Shown piece after piece: positions 48,515 to 58,636 of a stretch of 64,000 nt of DNA. Made by a program: the position numbers and the translations under genes. Numbering within the stretch: position 1 is the first letter of the stretch; each line of letters opens with the position of its first letter. This DNA comes from Providencia vermicola (GTDB taxonomy: Bacteria; Pseudomonadota; Gammaproteobacteria; Enterobacterales; Enterobacteriaceae). The notes beneath the pieces are model-generated. The model was given only the letters and a program-made list of their open reading frames with translations, was not told the origin of the DNA and did no database searches. Location: assembly GCF_010748935.1 (NCBI RefSeq), contig NZ_CP048796.1:3227001-3291000 (forward strand), written 5' to 3'.

Positions 48515-49423
48515 ATGCCGAATAGTAGTCTGACTGATTTTAGGCATGTTGTCGCTCTTGGGGGCGGACATGGGCTTGGTCGTGTAATGTCTTCTCTCTC
48601 ATCTTTAGGTTCTCGATTAACGGGCATTGTTACCACTACCGATAACGGTGGGTCGACTGGTCGTATCCGTCGAGCAGAAGGCGGCATCGCTTGGGGAGAT
48701 ATGCGTAACTGTCTCAACCAACTAATCACAGAACCTTCAATTGCCTCAGCTATGTTCGAATATCGCTTTAGTGGGAATGGTGAACTCTCTGGACATAATT
48801 TAGGTAACCTAATGTTAAAGTCATTAGATCACCTCAGTGTTCGCCCCCTTGATGCCATCAATTTGATCCGCAATATGCTAAAAGTGGATGCAAAACTCAT
48901 TCCTATGTCTGAATCCCCTGTGGATTTGATGGCAATAGATGATATGGGGAATGAAGTCTATGGCGAAGTGAATGTTGATGCTTTAGTTGAATTGCCTCAA
49001 GAGCTACGTTTATACCCCAGAGTCAAAGCCACCGCAGAAGCGGTTGAGGCAATTCACCAATCTGACTTGATTTTAATCGGCCCAGGCAGCTTCTTTACTA
49101 GCCTAATGCCCTTATTGCTGCTTGATGACATCACCGATGCATTACGTGAATGTAAAGCCCCTATGATTTATATTGGCAACCTTGGTAAAGAACTCAGTAC
49201 CTCAGCTGCCAGTCTAACCTTAAAAGAAAAGTTACTGATGATGGAACAACATATTGGCTGCCAAAAAATTAATGCCGTCATCGTTGGCCCAAGAACCAAT
49301 ATTGAACCTATTCGCCATGAACGTTTAGTAACACAGCGTGTGTTAGAAGCCGACGATATCCCTTATCGTCACGACCGCAAATTGCTTTTGCAAGCGATTG
49401 AAGAAACAGTACAACTACTTTAA
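48515..49423 (+). CDS. ybhK: YvcK/CofD-like protein YbhK
   Basis: Nucleotide-sugar-binding protein of the YvcK (GluM-type) family, 302 residues, equal to E. coli Ybh[18 protein letters not shown] at about 12-28 is the phosphate-binding start, [14 protein letters not shown] lies at 40-53 and [17 protein letters not shown] near 188-204. YvcK proteins of Bacillus bind UDP-sugars and are needed for cell shape on gluconeogenic carbon; the role in enteric bacteria is unclear. AGGA lies five bases before the ATG. Position between moaA and uvrB is as in E. coli. Confidence 0.94.
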   Translation: MPNSSLTDFRHVVALGGGHGLGRVMSSLSSLGSRLTGIVTTTDNGGSTGRIRRAEGGIAWGDMRNCLNQLITEPSIASAMFEYRFSGNGELSGHNLGNLMLKSLDHLSVRPLDAINLIRNMLKVDAKLIPMSESPVDLMAIDDMGNEVYGEVNVDALVELPQELRLYPRVKATAEAVEAIHQSDLILIGPGSFFTSLMPLLLLDDITDALRECKAPMIYIGNLGKELSTSAASLTLKEKLLMMEQHIGCQKINAVIVGPRTNIEPIRHERLVTQRVLEADDIPYRHDRKLLLQAIEETVQLL

Positions 49424-49467
49424 TCATTCGTATAGCCGTCGACAATTTGCCACTCAAACGCTCTGAA

Positions 49468-49499
49468 GTTAACCACGAGAAAGGCATCTCGTGGTTAAC
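49468..49499. terminator. Strong hairpin between converging yvcK and uvrB
   Basis: Thirteen-base perfect arms (49468-49480 and 49487-49499, core AACCACGAGA) have loop AAGGCA. It sits nine bases from the uvrB stop. T runs are absent on both sides, so it may stop transcription only partly or protect 3' ends. Confidence 0.6.
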
Positions 49500-49508
49500 G
49501 TTATCTCA

Positions 49509-51527
49509 TCATGAATTAGCAATAAAACGTTCTCTGAGTTCTTGTAATTGATCGCGAACATTTGCAGCCGCTTCAAATTCCAAGTCTTGAGCATGTTTAT
49601 ACATCTGAGCCTCAAGCTGTGAAATACGTTGCTCCAATTCTTTTGTTGATAGCAATTGGATATCATCGCGATGATCAATTTTCGTATTCTCTTTATTGCG
49701 CCCTTTCGATTTTCCGCCCACTTTGTGGCCGATTTGTAGAATATCGCCGACTTTTTTATTCAGCCCTTGAGGAACAATACCATGCTGCTCGTTAAAGGCG
49801 ATCTGCTTAGCTCGGCGTCGTTCCGTTTCTTTGATGGCTTTTTCCATCGAATTGGTAATTTTATCGCCATACAAAATCGCTTTACCATTTAAGTTACGAG
49901 CAGCGCGTCCTATTGTCTGAATCAATGAGCGTTCTGAACGTAAAAAGCCTTCTTTATCCGCGTCCAAAATCGCCACTAATGAGACCTCTGGCATATCAAG
50001 ACCTTCTCTAAGCAAGTTGATCCCGACTAAAACATCAAATTCACCAAGCCGTAAATCACGAATAATTTCAACACGTTCAACTGTATCAATATCAGAGTGA
50101 AGGTAGCGAACGCGCTCCCCATGCTCTTCAAGGTATTCTGTTAAATCTTCAGCCATCCGTTTTGTCAGTGTGGTGACCAACACACGTTCATTTTTCTGGG
50201 CGCGTATGCGAATTTCGGAAAGTAAATCATCAACCTGAGTCGCGACTGGACGCACCTCAATAATGGGATCCAATAAACCTGTTGGCCTAACCACCTGCTC
50301 TATCACTTCAGAGCCCGATTTTTCTATTTCATAGTTACCCGGTGTTGCTGAGACATAAATCGTTTGTGGCGCCAACGCTTCAAACTCTTCAAAGCGCATT
50401 GGCCGGTTATCCAGTGCAGAAGGTAAACGGAAACCATATTCTACCAACGTTTCTTTACGAGAACGGTCTCCCTTATACATAGCACCAATTTGTGGAATGG
50501 TGACGTGAGATTCATCCACCACCAATAGGCCATCTGCGGGAAGATAATCAAACAAGGTTGGAGGTGGTTCTCCGGGAGCTCGACCAGATAAATAGCGTGA
50601 ATAGTTTTCAATCCCAGAGCAATAGCCAAGTTCATTCATCATTTCAAGATCGAACTGAGTTCGCTGGGTAATGCGTTGCTCTTCTAAAAGTTTATTATTT
50701 TCGAGTAGCACTTTACGTCTATCAGCCAGCTCCACCTTGATTTGCTCCATCGCTTCTAAGATCCGATCTCTAGGAGTGACATAGTGGGTTTTAGGGTAAA
50801 CGGTAAAACGAGGCACACGATGTTGGATCTGGCCTGTCAAAGGATCAAATAAAGATAGCCGCTCAACTTCTTCATCAAATAATTCAACCCGTAGCGCATA
50901 TTCATCTGATTCCGCGGGGAAGATATCGATAACTTCACCGCGTACGCGAAATGTTCCCCGAGTAAAAGCTTGATCATTACGTGTATATTGTAGATCCGCT
51001 AAGCGGCGCAAAATAGCGCGTTGATCGATAATCATGCCATCGGTTAGATGCAACATCATTTTTAAATAGCTATCCGGATCACCAAGACCATAGATGGCAG
51101 AAACAGAAGCCACAACAATCACATCACGTCGTTCCAGTAAGGCCTTTGTGGCTGACAAACGCATTTGTTCAATATGCTCGTTAACAGAGGCATCTTTTTC
51201 AATAAAAGTGTCTGAACTCGGAACATAAGCTTCAGGCTGATAATAATCATAATAAGAAACGAAATATTCAACTGCATTATCAGGGAAGAAAGCTTTCATT
51301 TCGCTATACAATTGTGCAGCCAACGTCTTGTTGTGTGCCATCAACATGGTTGGACGGTTTTCTTTGGCAATCACATTGGCAATAGTAAAGGTTTTACCTG
51401 AACCCGTTACACCAAGTAAGGTTTGATGAGCTAGGCCATCTTCCAACCCTTCAGAAAGCCGACGAATGGCTTCTGGTTGGTCTCCTCCTGGTTGAAAATC
51501 AGAATACAATTTAAATACTTTACTCAT
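49509..51527 (-). CDS. uvrB: Excinuclease ABC subunit B
   Basis: Damage-recognition helicase-like subunit of nucleotide excision repair, 672 residues (673 in E. coli). Walker A GVTGSGKT is near 39-46, the beta-hairpin with [21 protein letters not shown] near 92-112 clamps damaged DNA, helicase motifs include DESH and QTIGRAARN, and the C-terminal UVR domain ([24 protein letters not shown]) binds UvrC. The ATG has AGAGG ten bases upstream. A canonical LexA box lies 35-54 bases before the start, so SOS induction is expected as in E. coli. DnaA boxes lie further upstream. Confidence 0.98.
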   Translation of the reverse strand: MSKVFKLYSDFQPGGDQPEAIRRLSEGLEDGLAHQTLLGVTGSGKTFTIANVIAKENRPTMLMAHNKTLAAQLYSEMKAFFPDNAVEYFVSYYDYYQPEAYVPSSDTFIEKDASVNEHIEQMRLSATKALLERRDVIVVASVSAIYGLGDPDSYLKMMLHLTDGMIIDQRAILRRLADLQYTRNDQAFTRGTFRVRGEVIDIFPAESDEYALRVELFDEEVERLSLFDPLTGQIQHRVPRFTVYPKTHYVTPRDRILEAMEQIKVELADRRKVLLENNKLLEEQRITQRTQFDLEMMNELGYCSGIENYSRYLSGRAPGEPPPTLFDYLPADGLLVVDESHVTIPQIGAMYKGDRSRKETLVEYGFRLPSALDNRPMRFEEFEALAPQTIYVSATPGNYEIEKSGSEVIEQVVRPTGLLDPIIEVRPVATQVDDLLSEIRIRAQKNERVLVTTLTKRMAEDLTEYLEEHGERVRYLHSDIDTVERVEIIRDLRLGEFDVLVGINLLREGLDMPEVSLVAILDADKEGFLRSERSLIQTIGRAARNLNGKAILYGDKITNSMEKAIKETERRRAKQIAFNEQHGIVPQGLNKKVGDILQIGHKVGGKSKGRNKENTKIDHRDDIQLLSTKELEQRISQLEAQMYKHAQDLEFEAAANVRDQLQELRERFIANS

Positions 51528-51561
51528 TACCCACGCCTCTTAAACGATCATTCCCTTATAA

Positions 51562-51581
51562 TACTGGATAAAAAACCAGCT
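51562..51581 (-). promoter_or_regulatory. LexA (SOS) box of uvrB
   Basis: TACTGGATAAAAAACCAGCT fits CTG-N10-CAG exactly. Read on the minus strand, it contains a segment that I recall as the same as the E. coli uvrB operator. It overlaps the expected -35/-10 region of uvrB; a TATAAG -10 candidate stands just downstream on the minus strand. Confidence 0.88.
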
Positions 51582-51848
51582 TCAAGTACTGAATTTAAAA
51601 TTTCTCTAGCACAAATTTTATTGTGGATAGCGTTAGGTTATCCCCAAAATTTTACTTGACCTAACGTTATTTATATATTTTATGCTGATGCCATTTCTGC
51701 TCTTATCTCAAATAAAAAATTGCGTATTGATTTTATTTAACTTATTGTATTTCAATACGATTATTTATGAGTCTGAAATCACATCAAATAAAGGCAAAGC
51801 CGCTTGTCACCTTGGATACGGTTGTTTTTTTAGATCTAATTCACAAGG

Positions 51849-51872
51849 TTATCCACAGAAATAGTGGATAAC
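51849..51872. promoter_or_regulatory. Inverted DnaA-box pair, candidate DARS1 core
   Basis: TTATCCACA at 51849-51857 is a perfect DnaA box. AGTGGATAA at 51863-51871 is an opposed box with one mismatch. The pair lies in a 9-base perfect inverted repeat (GTTATCCAC-N7-GTGGATAAC). A weaker box TAATTCACA (two mismatches) abuts on the left. Location between uvrB and bioD is that of E. coli DARS1, which converts ADP-DnaA to ATP-DnaA. Confidence 0.65.
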
Positions 51873-52170
51873 TCTGCAATCCCTTTAAGATAGTGCGTTT
51901 CCGTTCTACTCTAAAAACCACATAGACCAAATAAATGACAGAAAAATGGCAATTCAGTGAAAATTTTTTTACGCAGAATTTATCACAAAAACAATATTTA
52001 TTCTGGTTTACAGGATCAGAGTTGACAAAAATGGCGGATTAACGATCCAGAATCACTTTTTACACTGCACAAACAGAAACATAAAAAATTATTCAGTAAG
52101 ATCCATGAGATAGAACATGTCATGCTTTAATGGCAACACGGAACATGTAAGTGTCATGGCGAAACAACTG

Positions 52171-52208
52171 GTGTTCGTCAGTATGTTTCCAACAATACCT
52201 GCGAACAC
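52171..52208. other. Hairpin beside the bioD terminator
   Basis: GTGTTCG (52171-52177) pairs with CGAACAC (52202-52208), with inner CAGTAT / ATACCTG pairing around a bulge. Directly next to it on the plus strand follows a terminator-type stem with a T run. A short plus-strand RNA ending here is possible, but no promoter for it was found. Confidence 0.3.
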
Positions 52209-52210
52209 TG

Positions 52211-52246
52211 CAAAACAAAAAATCCACTTTATTGTGGATTTTTTTG
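52211..52246. terminator. bioBFCD terminator (bidirectional form)
   Basis: Eleven-base arms AAAAAATCCAC (52217-52227) and GTGGATTTTTT (52234-52244) have a six-base loop. On the minus strand TTTTTTGTTTTGC follows, 35 bases after the bioD stop. On the plus strand T7 follows. Confidence 0.85.
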
Positions 52247-52280
52247 GCATTTAAATATTCCCACTCTTTCTCAGCACTCA

Positions 52281-52967
52281 TCACAACGCTGTCAGCAACC
52301 GTCTCACATCAATATACTGACCAACATCCAAAAATGTATCGCTATTTTGATAAGGAATTGTACCAAGAGATGGGGCATTGATCGTGCGGTGTAACGTCTC
52401 TAAATATTCTGCTTGATAGGTTCCTGCTGGCTCGACCTCATTAGCTATCCACCCCACCAATTTTAGTCCTGATTGCGCGATGGCCTGCGCTGTTAACAAC
52501 GCATGATTAATACAGCCTAACTTGATACCAACAACCATGATCACAGGCAATTGTTGCTCAACCACCCAATCGGCATAACTGTGATGTGCTGATAGTGGCG
52601 TATACCAACCGCCAGCCCCTTCAACTAAAACCCATTGGGCTTTTGATTGCAACTGTTTTAATCCATCAGTCATCACCGAAAACGCGATTGGTTGCCCGAC
52701 TTTTTCACTAATAATATGCGGAGACGTTGGTGCTTCAAATACAATTGGATTCACTTCTTGGTAAGTTAATGGCAGTGTACTGTTTGCCTGTAAAAAGAGT
52801 GCGTCACTATTGCGTAGCCCTTGTGCCGTCTGCTCGCTACCTGAAGCAACTGGCTTATAACCCGCAGTTTGATAACCTAATTGATTAGCGGCTTGTAGCA
52901 ATGCACAACTGGCTACCGTTTTGCCGACTTCAGTATCGGTGCCAGTCACAAAAAAGGTTTTAATCAC
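52281..52967 (-). CDS. bioD: Dethiobiotin synthetase
   Basis: Makes dethiobiotin from 7,8-diaminononanoate, CO2 and ATP. The 228 residues show the P-loop GTDTEVGKT at 9-17, the lysine of YKPVASGSEQ near 38, and the VEGAGGWYTPL segment near 115-125. The start is GTG, overlapping the last 8 bases of bioC; the ribosome site is weak, so coupling with bioC translation is likely. It is the last gene of bioBFCD, followed by a terminator. Confidence 0.95.
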   Translation of the reverse strand: MIKTFFVTGTDTEVGKTVASCALLQAANQLGYQTAGYKPVASGSEQTAQGLRNSDALFLQANSTLPLTYQEVNPIVFEAPTSPHIISEKVGQPIAFSVMTDGLKQLQSKAQWVLVEGAGGWYTPLSAHHSYADWVVEQQLPVIMVVGIKLGCINHALLTAQAIAQSGLKLVGWIANEVEPAGTYQAEYLETLHRTINAPSLGTIPYQNSDTFLDVGQYIDVRRLLTAL

Positions 52968-53736
52968 GATAAATTATTCCAAATACAGTTTGATAAGTCA
53001 GTTCTAGGCCGTTCACTGACGCTGGGTAGGCATGTGTGAGTTGCTGTAATCGTTGCCTTGTCATCAATCCACCTTGGCGTCCTGCCGTAAGATGCGTCGC
53101 GCCTATCCCTTTTAATGAATTCAACAAGCGAGCTAAATCAGGAAAATACAGTTTATCGGGCTGAAGCAGTAATTGATGCTTCCATGGCTGACAGCTCGCC
53201 GTAATCAGCTCAAAGCTCAAAAACTCATTCACATGTGAATAGCCATCTAACTTAGCCCAAGCTTGTGATAATTCAGACAGTGAGCCTTTCGCAAGAGTCG
53301 TAAATACAATAACGCCCCCACTTTTGGTCACTCGATGTAATTCCGTTAACGCTTGTGATAAGTTTGAGCACCACTGGATCGCTAAATTAGAAAAAACGAT
53401 ATCGAAGGTTTGGTCGGCAAAAGGCAGTAATTCCATATCTGCACAAATATATTGTGCAGCGGCCTTTTTATCGCGAGCAACCTCTAACATGCCTAATGAC
53501 AAATCTAACGCGGTGACTTCAGCGCCTTGTCTTTTGATAATTTGGCTGAAAAATCCCGTTCCACAGCCAACATCAATCACTTTTTTATCACTTAAATTTA
53601 CCTGTGCTGAGGCTAATAAATCCAATAATTGGTGACCGCTGTTTTGCTGATAATACGCTATCGAATCATAGCGCTTTGCCGCTTTACCAAACGCAGAGGC
53701 AATTTTTTGCTTTTCATCACTTAACGGCAAAACCAT
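52960..53736 (-). CDS. bioC: Malonyl-ACP O-methyltransferase
   Basis: SAM-dependent methyltransferase that masks malonyl-ACP so that fatty acid synthesis can build the pimeloyl chain, the first committed biotin step. The 258 residues show the SAM motif [13 protein letters not shown] near 49-61, [15 protein letters not shown] and [16 protein letters not shown] as in E. coli BioC, and KGIGATHL near 210. GGAGG inside the end of bioF precedes the ATG by six bases, giving a 20-base overlap of the two genes. The matching BioH esterase is not in this window. Confidence 0.94.
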   Translation of the reverse strand: MVLPLSDEKQKIASAFGKAAKRYDSIAYYQQNSGHQLLDLLASAQVNLSDKKVIDVGCGTGFFSQIIKRQGAEVTALDLSLGMLEVARDKKAAAQYICADMELLPFADQTFDIVFSNLAIQWCSNLSQALTELHRVTKSGGVIVFTTLAKGSLSELSQAWAKLDGYSHVNEFLSFELITASCQPWKHQLLLQPDKLYFPDLARLLNSLKGIGATHLTAGRQGGLMTRQRLQQLTHAYPASVNGLELTYQTVFGIIYRD

Positions 53737-54871
53737 GTAGCGCCTCCAACAGTTGGTCTATATCTTGTTGGCGATGAGCCGCACTCAGAGTAATGCGTAA
53801 TCGTGCACTTCCGGGCGGGACAGTAGGCGGGCGGATCGCTTGCACCCAGAGCCCTTTTTGCCGAAGATAATTAGAAAGCTGAATACTGTCATCATTATCA
53901 CCAACAATGAGCGGTTGGATTGCCATCGATGAATTCGCTAATTGCATACCACTCAACTGACTATTTTTTCTAAAATACGCAATATGCTGATTAAGCCGTT
54001 CCCTCTCGTCATCAGCGTTACGGATCTGTTGTAGAGCCGCTGATAGTGCAATAGCCTGAGCCGGTGGCATTGATGTACTATAAATAAGATGGCGAGCTGC
54101 TTGGATAAAATAATCTGCGGTAGCTTCATCACACAAAACCGCGGCCCCACTCAAACCAAAAGCTTTGCCGAAGGTGACAATCAGCAGTTCGGGTTTAATA
54201 CCATCAACATCACAACTACCGCGCCCTTCTCGCCCTCGCACGCCAATACCATGTGCATCATCCACCATAAGCCATGCATTATGCTGTGTGGCAAGCCGCT
54301 GCAATTCAGCGAGTGGCGCACAGTCACCGTCCATACTAAAAACACCTTCAGTAATGACAAGCGTTTTCCCTTTTGCTGGAGGAGCGAGCAATTTTTCTAG
54401 TGATAGCGGGTTATTGTGGGTAAAACGCCGTAAAGTAGCGCGAGATAACATTGCTGCTTCAAGGATCGATGCATGGCTAAGTTTATCGGCTAAAATGCGG
54501 TCATCTTGGGTCATCAAAGCGGTGATTACCGCTTGATTTGCCGCAAAACCAGAGATAAAGAGCAGTGCTCTCGGATAGCCTAACCATTCAGACAGCGCAT
54601 TTTCTAGCTGGTAATGGGCACGAGAGAACCCTGTAACATGCCCTGAACCACCGCTGCCTGTGCCATATTGAGCAGCGCCTTGCTGCCAAGCCTCAATGAC
54701 TTTGGGATGGTGACTTAGGCCTAAATAATCGTTTCCTGAAAAATTCAGGTACTGATGGCCATCAACCTGCAATTCACGCCCCGTATTATGCTCAACACAG
54801 GTTCGTTTGCGCCAAATCGCATTCTGCTGGCGCTGTTTTAACTCTGCTTGAATAAAAGATTGCCAGCTCAT
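53717..54871 (-). CDS. bioF: 8-amino-7-oxononanoate synthase
   Basis: PLP enzyme that condenses pimeloyl-ACP with alanine and releases CO2. The 384 residues equal E. coli Bio[19 protein letters not shown] near 40-57, VDDAHGIGV near 202-210 (Asp and His near the PLP ring) and the Schiff-base lysine in [11 protein letters not shown] near 236 are all present. Its ATG shares one base with the bioB stop (TAATG), so it is coupled to bioB, and its end overlaps bioC. Confidence 0.96.
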   Translation of the reverse strand: MSWQSFIQAELKQRQQNAIWRKRTCVEHNTGRELQVDGHQYLNFSGNDYLGLSHHPKVIEAWQQGAAQYGTGSGGSGHVTGFSRAHYQLENALSEWLGYPRALLFISGFAANQAVITALMTQDDRILADKLSHASILEAAMLSRATLRRFTHNNPLSLEKLLAPPAKGKTLVITEGVFSMDGDCAPLAELQRLATQHNAWLMVDDAHGIGVRGREGRGSCDVDGIKPELLIVTFGKAFGLSGAAVLCDEATADYFIQAARHLIYSTSMPPAQAIALSAALQQIRNADDERERLNQHIAYFRKNSQLSGMQLANSSMAIQPLIVGDNDDSIQLSNYLRQKGLWVQAIRPPTVPPGSARLRITLSAAHRQQDIDQLLEALHGFAVK

Positions 54872-55908
54872 TAGATCGCCGCATTGTAAAACTGTTGGTT
54901 GTCTGCGGTAAGGATTTTTTCCGCTAAATGCGCGGCTTGTTGATTGTCGCCTTCATTAACCTCAATACGTTCAGGGTTAATATTCAATTTTCTGAATAGT
55001 GCTAAATCTTTATTTTCATCTGGGTTTGGTGTCGTGAGTAACTTACAACCATAAAATACTGAATTCGCTCCTGCCATAAAACACAATGCTTGAGTTTGCT
55101 CATTCATGTATTCACGCCCAGCAGATAAGCGTACATAAGAGGTTGGCATCATAATACGTGCAACCGCAATAGTTCGAATGAAATCAAATGGATCGACATC
55201 GTCGTTATCAGCCATTGGCGTCCCTTCAACCTTCATCAACATGTTGATCGGCACACTTTCAGGCGGCTTAGGTAAATTGGCAAGCTGTACTAATAATGCA
55301 GCCCGATCGCTAATTTTTTCTCCTAAACCTAAAATTCCACCAGAACAAACTTTAATGCCGGCATTACGTACATTGTCTAGGGTATCTAAGCGGTCTTGAT
55401 AAGTTCTCGTGGTAATAATGTTGCCATAGTATTCTGGTGAGGTATCAAGGTTATGATTGTAGTAATCGAGGCCTGCTTGCGCGAGGCGTTGAGCCTGATG
55501 ATCGTCAATCATGCCCAATGTCATACATGTTTCCATGCCAAGAGATTTTACCTCTTTCACCATCATTTCAAGATAAGGCATATCTCTTTCACGCGGGTTA
55601 CGCCAAGCGGCCCCCATGCAAAAACGTGTTGATCCTGCTTGCTTAGCTTTTTTTGCTGATTCAAGAACTTGCTGTACTTCCATTAAACGTTCGGTTTCTA
55701 AACCTGTTTTATAACGAGCACTTTGCGCACAATATTTACAATCTTCAGGGCAAGCGCCCGTTTTGATTGACAGTAAAGTACTCACTTGCACCTGCTGTGG
55801 ATCAAAATGCTGTCGATGCACTTGCTGAGCTTGAAATAGAAGTTCAAAGAAAGGCATAGAAAACAATTCATTAGCCTGTTTAGTTGTCCACTTTTTTAAT
55901 TCGCTCAC
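54871..55908 (-). CDS. bioB: Biotin synthase
   Basis: Radical SAM enzyme that inserts sulfur into dethiobiotin. The 345 residues show the 4Fe-4S motif CPEDCKYC with Cys53, Cys57 and Cys60 as in E. coli, the [15 protein letters not shown] segment near 149-163, and the 2Fe-2S ligands ([10 protein letters not shown] and KVCSGG regions). Translation starts at GTG with GGAG seven bases upstream. It is the first gene of bioBFCD, divergent from bioA across 92 bases with a BirA-like operator. Confidence 0.97.
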   Translation of the reverse strand: MSELKKWTTKQANELFSMPFFELLFQAQQVHRQHFDPQQVQVSTLLSIKTGACPEDCKYCAQSARYKTGLETERLMEVQQVLESAKKAKQAGSTRFCMGAAWRNPRERDMPYLEMMVKEVKSLGMETCMTLGMIDDHQAQRLAQAGLDYYNHNLDTSPEYYGNIITTRTYQDRLDTLDNVRNAGIKVCSGGILGLGEKISDRAALLVQLANLPKPPESVPINMLMKVEGTPMADNDDVDPFDFIRTIAVARIMMPTSYVRLSAGREYMNEQTQALCFMAGANSVFYGCKLLTTPNPDENKDLALFRKLNINPERIEVNEGDNQQAAHLAEKILTADNQQFYNAAI

Positions 55909-55959
55909 GGCAGTTCTCCATCGTAAAAAGTCGTTGCCAGTTTAAATATTGCGGTTATC

Positions 55960-55992
55960 ATGTCAACCAAATTTAATAAAATAAGTTGACGA
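55960..55992. promoter_or_regulatory. BirA-like biotin operator between bioB and bioA
   Basis: ATGTCAACC (55960-55968) and AGTTGACGA (55984-55992) are separated by exactly 15 bases. This is the layout of the BirA consensus TTGTAAACC-N15-GGTTTACAA, with seven and six of nine matches per half; GTCAAC / GTTGAC is a perfect core. It overlaps a minus-strand TTGACA and ends eight bases before the bioA ATG, so one bound repressor could block both directions. Confidence 0.62.
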
Positions 55993-56000
55993 TAAAATAA

Positions 56001-57272
56001 ATGGACAATTCAGATATTGCTTTCGATGCTAAACATATTTGGCATCCCTACACCTCGATGAGCCAGCCAATCCCAGCCTATCCTATTGTTGAGGCGAGAG
56101 GGGCAGAACTCATTATGGCTGATGGAAAAAAACTGGTTGATGGTATGTCTTCTTGGTGGGCTGCGATCCACGGCTACAATCACCCTGTGCTCAACCAAGC
56201 AGCAACAGAACAACTGCAAAAAATGTCTCATGTGATGTTTGGTGGTATTACGCATCCCCCAGCCGTCAATCTATGCCGTCAACTCGTTGACATCACACCT
56301 GAACCTTTAGAATGTGTTTTTCTTGCTGATTCAGGTTCAGTGGCCGTAGAAGTTGCACTAAAAATGGCGCTTCAATACTGGCAAGCGAAAGGAGAAAAAC
56401 GTCAGCGTATTTTGACGTTACGTCATGGTTATCATGGGGATACCTTCGGTGCGATGGCGGTGTGTGATCCTGACAACTCTATGCATGGCCTCTACAAAGG
56501 TTATTTACCTCCGCATATTTTTGTCACAGCCCCCCAATGTGGTTTTCATGACCAATGGGATGATGATGACTTATTACCGATAAAGCAAGCATTGGCAGCG
56601 AACCATCGACACATTGCGGCGATAATACTAGAACCGATTGTTCAAGGTGCTGGTGGGATGCGTATTTATCATCCTCAATATCTGAAAGGCGTTCGCGAGC
56701 TTTGTGACTACTACGGGATCTTATTGATTGCGGATGAAATCGCCACCGGTTTTGGCCGTACTGGGGCATTATTTGCTTGTGACCATGCTAATATTTCCCC
56801 TGATATTATGTGTTTAGGAAAGGCTTTGACTGGCGGCTATATGACACTTTCAGCAACCTTAACCACTCGTCACGTAGCAGAAACGATTAGTGACGGTGAA
56901 GCGGGATGCTTTATGCATGGGCCAACCTTTATGGGGAATCCCTTAGCTTGCGCAGTTGCCAACGCGAGTCTGCTATTATTGCGTGAAAGCCCATGGCAGC
57001 AAACCATCGCCAATATTGAACAACAACTTTTTCAAGAACTTACACCACTTGCCCACCATGCCGATGTTAAGCAAGTTCGCGTTTTAGGTGCGATTGGCGT
57101 CGTTGAGATGCACCAGTCTGTCAATACTGCTGAGCTACAGAAAAAATTTGTTGCTGAGGGGGTATGGATCCGGCCGTTTGGGCGGCTCATTTATGTCATG
57201 CCACCTTATATCATCTCACCAGAACAACTGAGTAAAGTGACAGGGGCAATAAGAAAAGTGATCGAAGGGTAA
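56001..57272 (+). CDS. bioA: Adenosylmethionine-8-amino-7-oxononanoate aminotransferase
   Basis: PLP aminotransferase that uses S-adenosylmethionine as amino donor to make 7,8-diaminononanoate. The 423 residues carry the PLP lysine Lys274 (LGKALTGG), the same number as in E. coli, with DGMSSWWAAIHGYNHP near 47-62 and ADEIATGFGRTG near 244-255. No clear ribosome site precedes the ATG, as the operator occupies this space; initiation may be weak. It is divergent from bioB and ends exactly at a bidirectional terminator. Confidence 0.96.
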   Translation: MDNSDIAFDAKHIWHPYTSMSQPIPAYPIVEARGAELIMADGKKLVDGMSSWWAAIHGYNHPVLNQAATEQLQKMSHVMFGGITHPPAVNLCRQLVDITPEPLECVFLADSGSVAVEVALKMALQYWQAKGEKRQRILTLRHGYHGDTFGAMAVCDPDNSMHGLYKGYLPPHIFVTAPQCGFHDQWDDDDLLPIKQALAANHRHIAAIILEPIVQGAGGMRIYHPQYLKGVRELCDYYGILLIADEIATGFGRTGALFACDHANISPDIMCLGKALTGGYMTLSATLTTRHVAETISDGEAGCFMHGPTFMGNPLACAVANASLLLLRESPWQQTIANIEQQLFQELTPLAHHADVKQVRVLGAIGVVEMHQSVNTAELQKKFVAEGVWIRPFGRLIYVMPPYIISPEQLSKVTGAIRKVIEG

Positions 57273-57302
57273 AAGACCCCTTTATTCGTAAAGGGATCTT
57301 TT
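57271..57302. terminator. Bidirectional terminator between bioA and pgl
   Basis: The stem AAAAGA-C-CCCTTTA with TAAAGGG-A-TCTTTT (57271-57284, 57289-57302) has one mismatch and loop TTCG. It begins at the bioA stop codon and provides T runs in both directions. Confidence 0.88.
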
Positions 57303-57310
57303 CATGCAAT

Positions 57311-58297
57311 TTAGCGTGCAAGTACCGTTACCCACATAGGGCCTTTTCCTACTGGGTAGCGGCCAATTTGTGTGAGCTTACCGGTAATTGGGTCGATTTC
57401 ACTGACCGAAATACTGTCGGACTTTTGTCCACTCGAAATCAAAAATCGTCCCGTCGCATCGATATTAAATCCACGAGGCTGCTCTTCAGTTGGATAAGTG
57501 CCCGCAAAGGTTAATTCACGGCCATCATCAGAAACCAGGAAGTGGCTAATATAACTATCTGAACGCTCACTCGCATAGAGATGACGACCATCTGGCGTAA
57601 TATGAATATCTGCGGCCCAGCGTTGGCTGTCACTGCCTTGTGGATAGACATTGATATGTTGCGTTTGACGATACCGTGTAAATTTATGGTAGACATTAAT
57701 CGTCGAATCCAATTCATTAACACAATAAATCACTTTATGCTGAGGGTGGAAAGCCAAATGGCGAGGCCCTGCACCTTGTGCAGCACTAATTTGATCAGCA
57801 GAGGCTTCCGTTAAATAACCGTCAGCATGTAGATCAAATAAACGGATATGATCTTCCCCTAAACAAGGTACCCATAATTGCTGATTGTCTGCATCAACAT
57901 GTGAAGAGTGCGGGTTACGTAACCCTTCAATAACTTGGATCGCCGTTTGCGGCACACCTGCGCTGTTTATTGGTAATACCGCCAAATTGTGTTGATGGTA
58001 CGACGGCACAAACAGATACTTACCTGTGTTATCCAATGATAAATGTACTGGTGTACTTGGAATTGAGGTTTCCGCTTTGAAACTTAATGTGCCGTTATCT
58101 TCTATACGGTAAGTGATGACGCGAAAGTTGGGTCTTACCCCAATATAAAGATGTTTTTTATCATGGCTTAATACCATTGGCTGTACTTGGCCTGGCGTCG
58201 TCACAGTCTGCAACAAAGTAAGTTCACCGACTTCGTTCATAGACCAAACGTGGATCTGATGGCTTTCGGGGCTAGCAATATAGACAACCTGATTCAT
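57311..58297 (-). CDS. pgl: 6-phosphogluconolactonase (YbhE type)
   Basis: Hydrolyses 6-phosphogluconolactone in the oxidative pentose phosphate pathway. From the ATG at 58297 (MNQVVYIASPESHQIHVW), which has AAGGAG seven bases upstream, the protein has 328 residues and is predicted as a seven-bladed beta-propeller. AGPRHLAFHPQHKVIYCVNELDSTI near 178-202, RWAADIHITPDGRHLY and the C-terminal YPVGKGPMWV match E. coli Pgl. It is a single gene converging with bioA and followed by the shared terminator. Confidence 0.95.
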   Translation of the reverse strand: MNQVVYIASPESHQIHVWSMNEVGELTLLQTVTTPGQVQPMVLSHDKKHLYIGVRPNFRVITYRIEDNGTLSFKAETSIPSTPVHLSLDNTGKYLFVPSYHQHNLAVLPINSAGVPQTAIQVIEGLRNPHSSHVDADNQQLWVPCLGEDHIRLFDLHADGYLTEASADQISAAQGAGPRHLAFHPQHKVIYCVNELDSTINVYHKFTRYRQTQHINVYPQGSDSQRWAADIHITPDGRHLYASERSDSYISHFLVSDDGRELTFAGTYPTEEQPRGFNIDATGRFLISSGQKSDSISVSEIDPITGKLTQIGRYPVGKGPMWVTVLAR

Positions 58298-58636
58298 CCT
58301 GTCTCCTTTGTGTTTCATGATAAAGCGCTATTTTGTCATTATGACGGTTAATCTCTAGATACACTAGCGAATAACAATTAATAACGCTTTTTTAACGATA
58401 TCAAGTTATTAATTTGTCGTAATATGACTAAAACAGTGGATTACCAATAACTTGACTCGATTCGTCAATACGCCACTTTAGTTAATCTCGAATATCCGCT
58501 AAGATGGTAAATTATACTCAACCTAGATTATTATCAGGCTAATCAGATTTCCCTTTCTGTTCAGCCTCCGACGTCAAAACCACCATATCGCCATTAAACC
58601 ATGGCATATGTAACCTCAAATCACGTGGAGCCGTTT
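58298..58636. other. Divergent pgl-ybhA region
   Basis: The 339-base AT-rich gap contains an inverted repeat ATTAATAAC / GTTATTAAT (58377-58385, 58405-58413) and a short palindrome GTCATTATGAC near 58335. Either could be an operator, but no regulator is adjacent. An in-frame extension of ybhA upstream (from 58601) lacks a ribosome site. Confidence 0.4.

Larger units (their letters stand above)
51528..52280. other. uvrB-bioD intergenic region
   Basis: The 753-base region holds the uvrB promoter with a LexA box (51562-51581) and DnaA-box-like sequences at 51622-51630, 51638-51646, 51837-51845, 51849-51857 and 51863-51871. A direct repeat GAACATGT occurs at 52113 and 52141. A hairpin at 52171-52208 precedes the bioD terminator at 52211-52246. 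No protein gene was accepted. In E. coli the same interval carries the DnaA-reactivating sequence DARS1. Confidence 0.65.

Noticed and set aside
52151-52381. Open plus-strand frame across the end of bioD
   Set aside because: It runs through the terminator stem and antisense to bioD, with Trp/Cys-rich, non-protein-like composition.
53717-53736. Frameshift suspected at the 20-base bioF-bioC overlap
   Set aside because: Both proteins have normal length and ends, and a GGAGG site inside bioF explains the overlap as coupling.
55930-55958. Alternative BirA half-sites (TTGCCAG / GGTTATCA)
   Set aside because: Matches are poorer and spacing differs from N15; the pair at 55960-55992 fits better.
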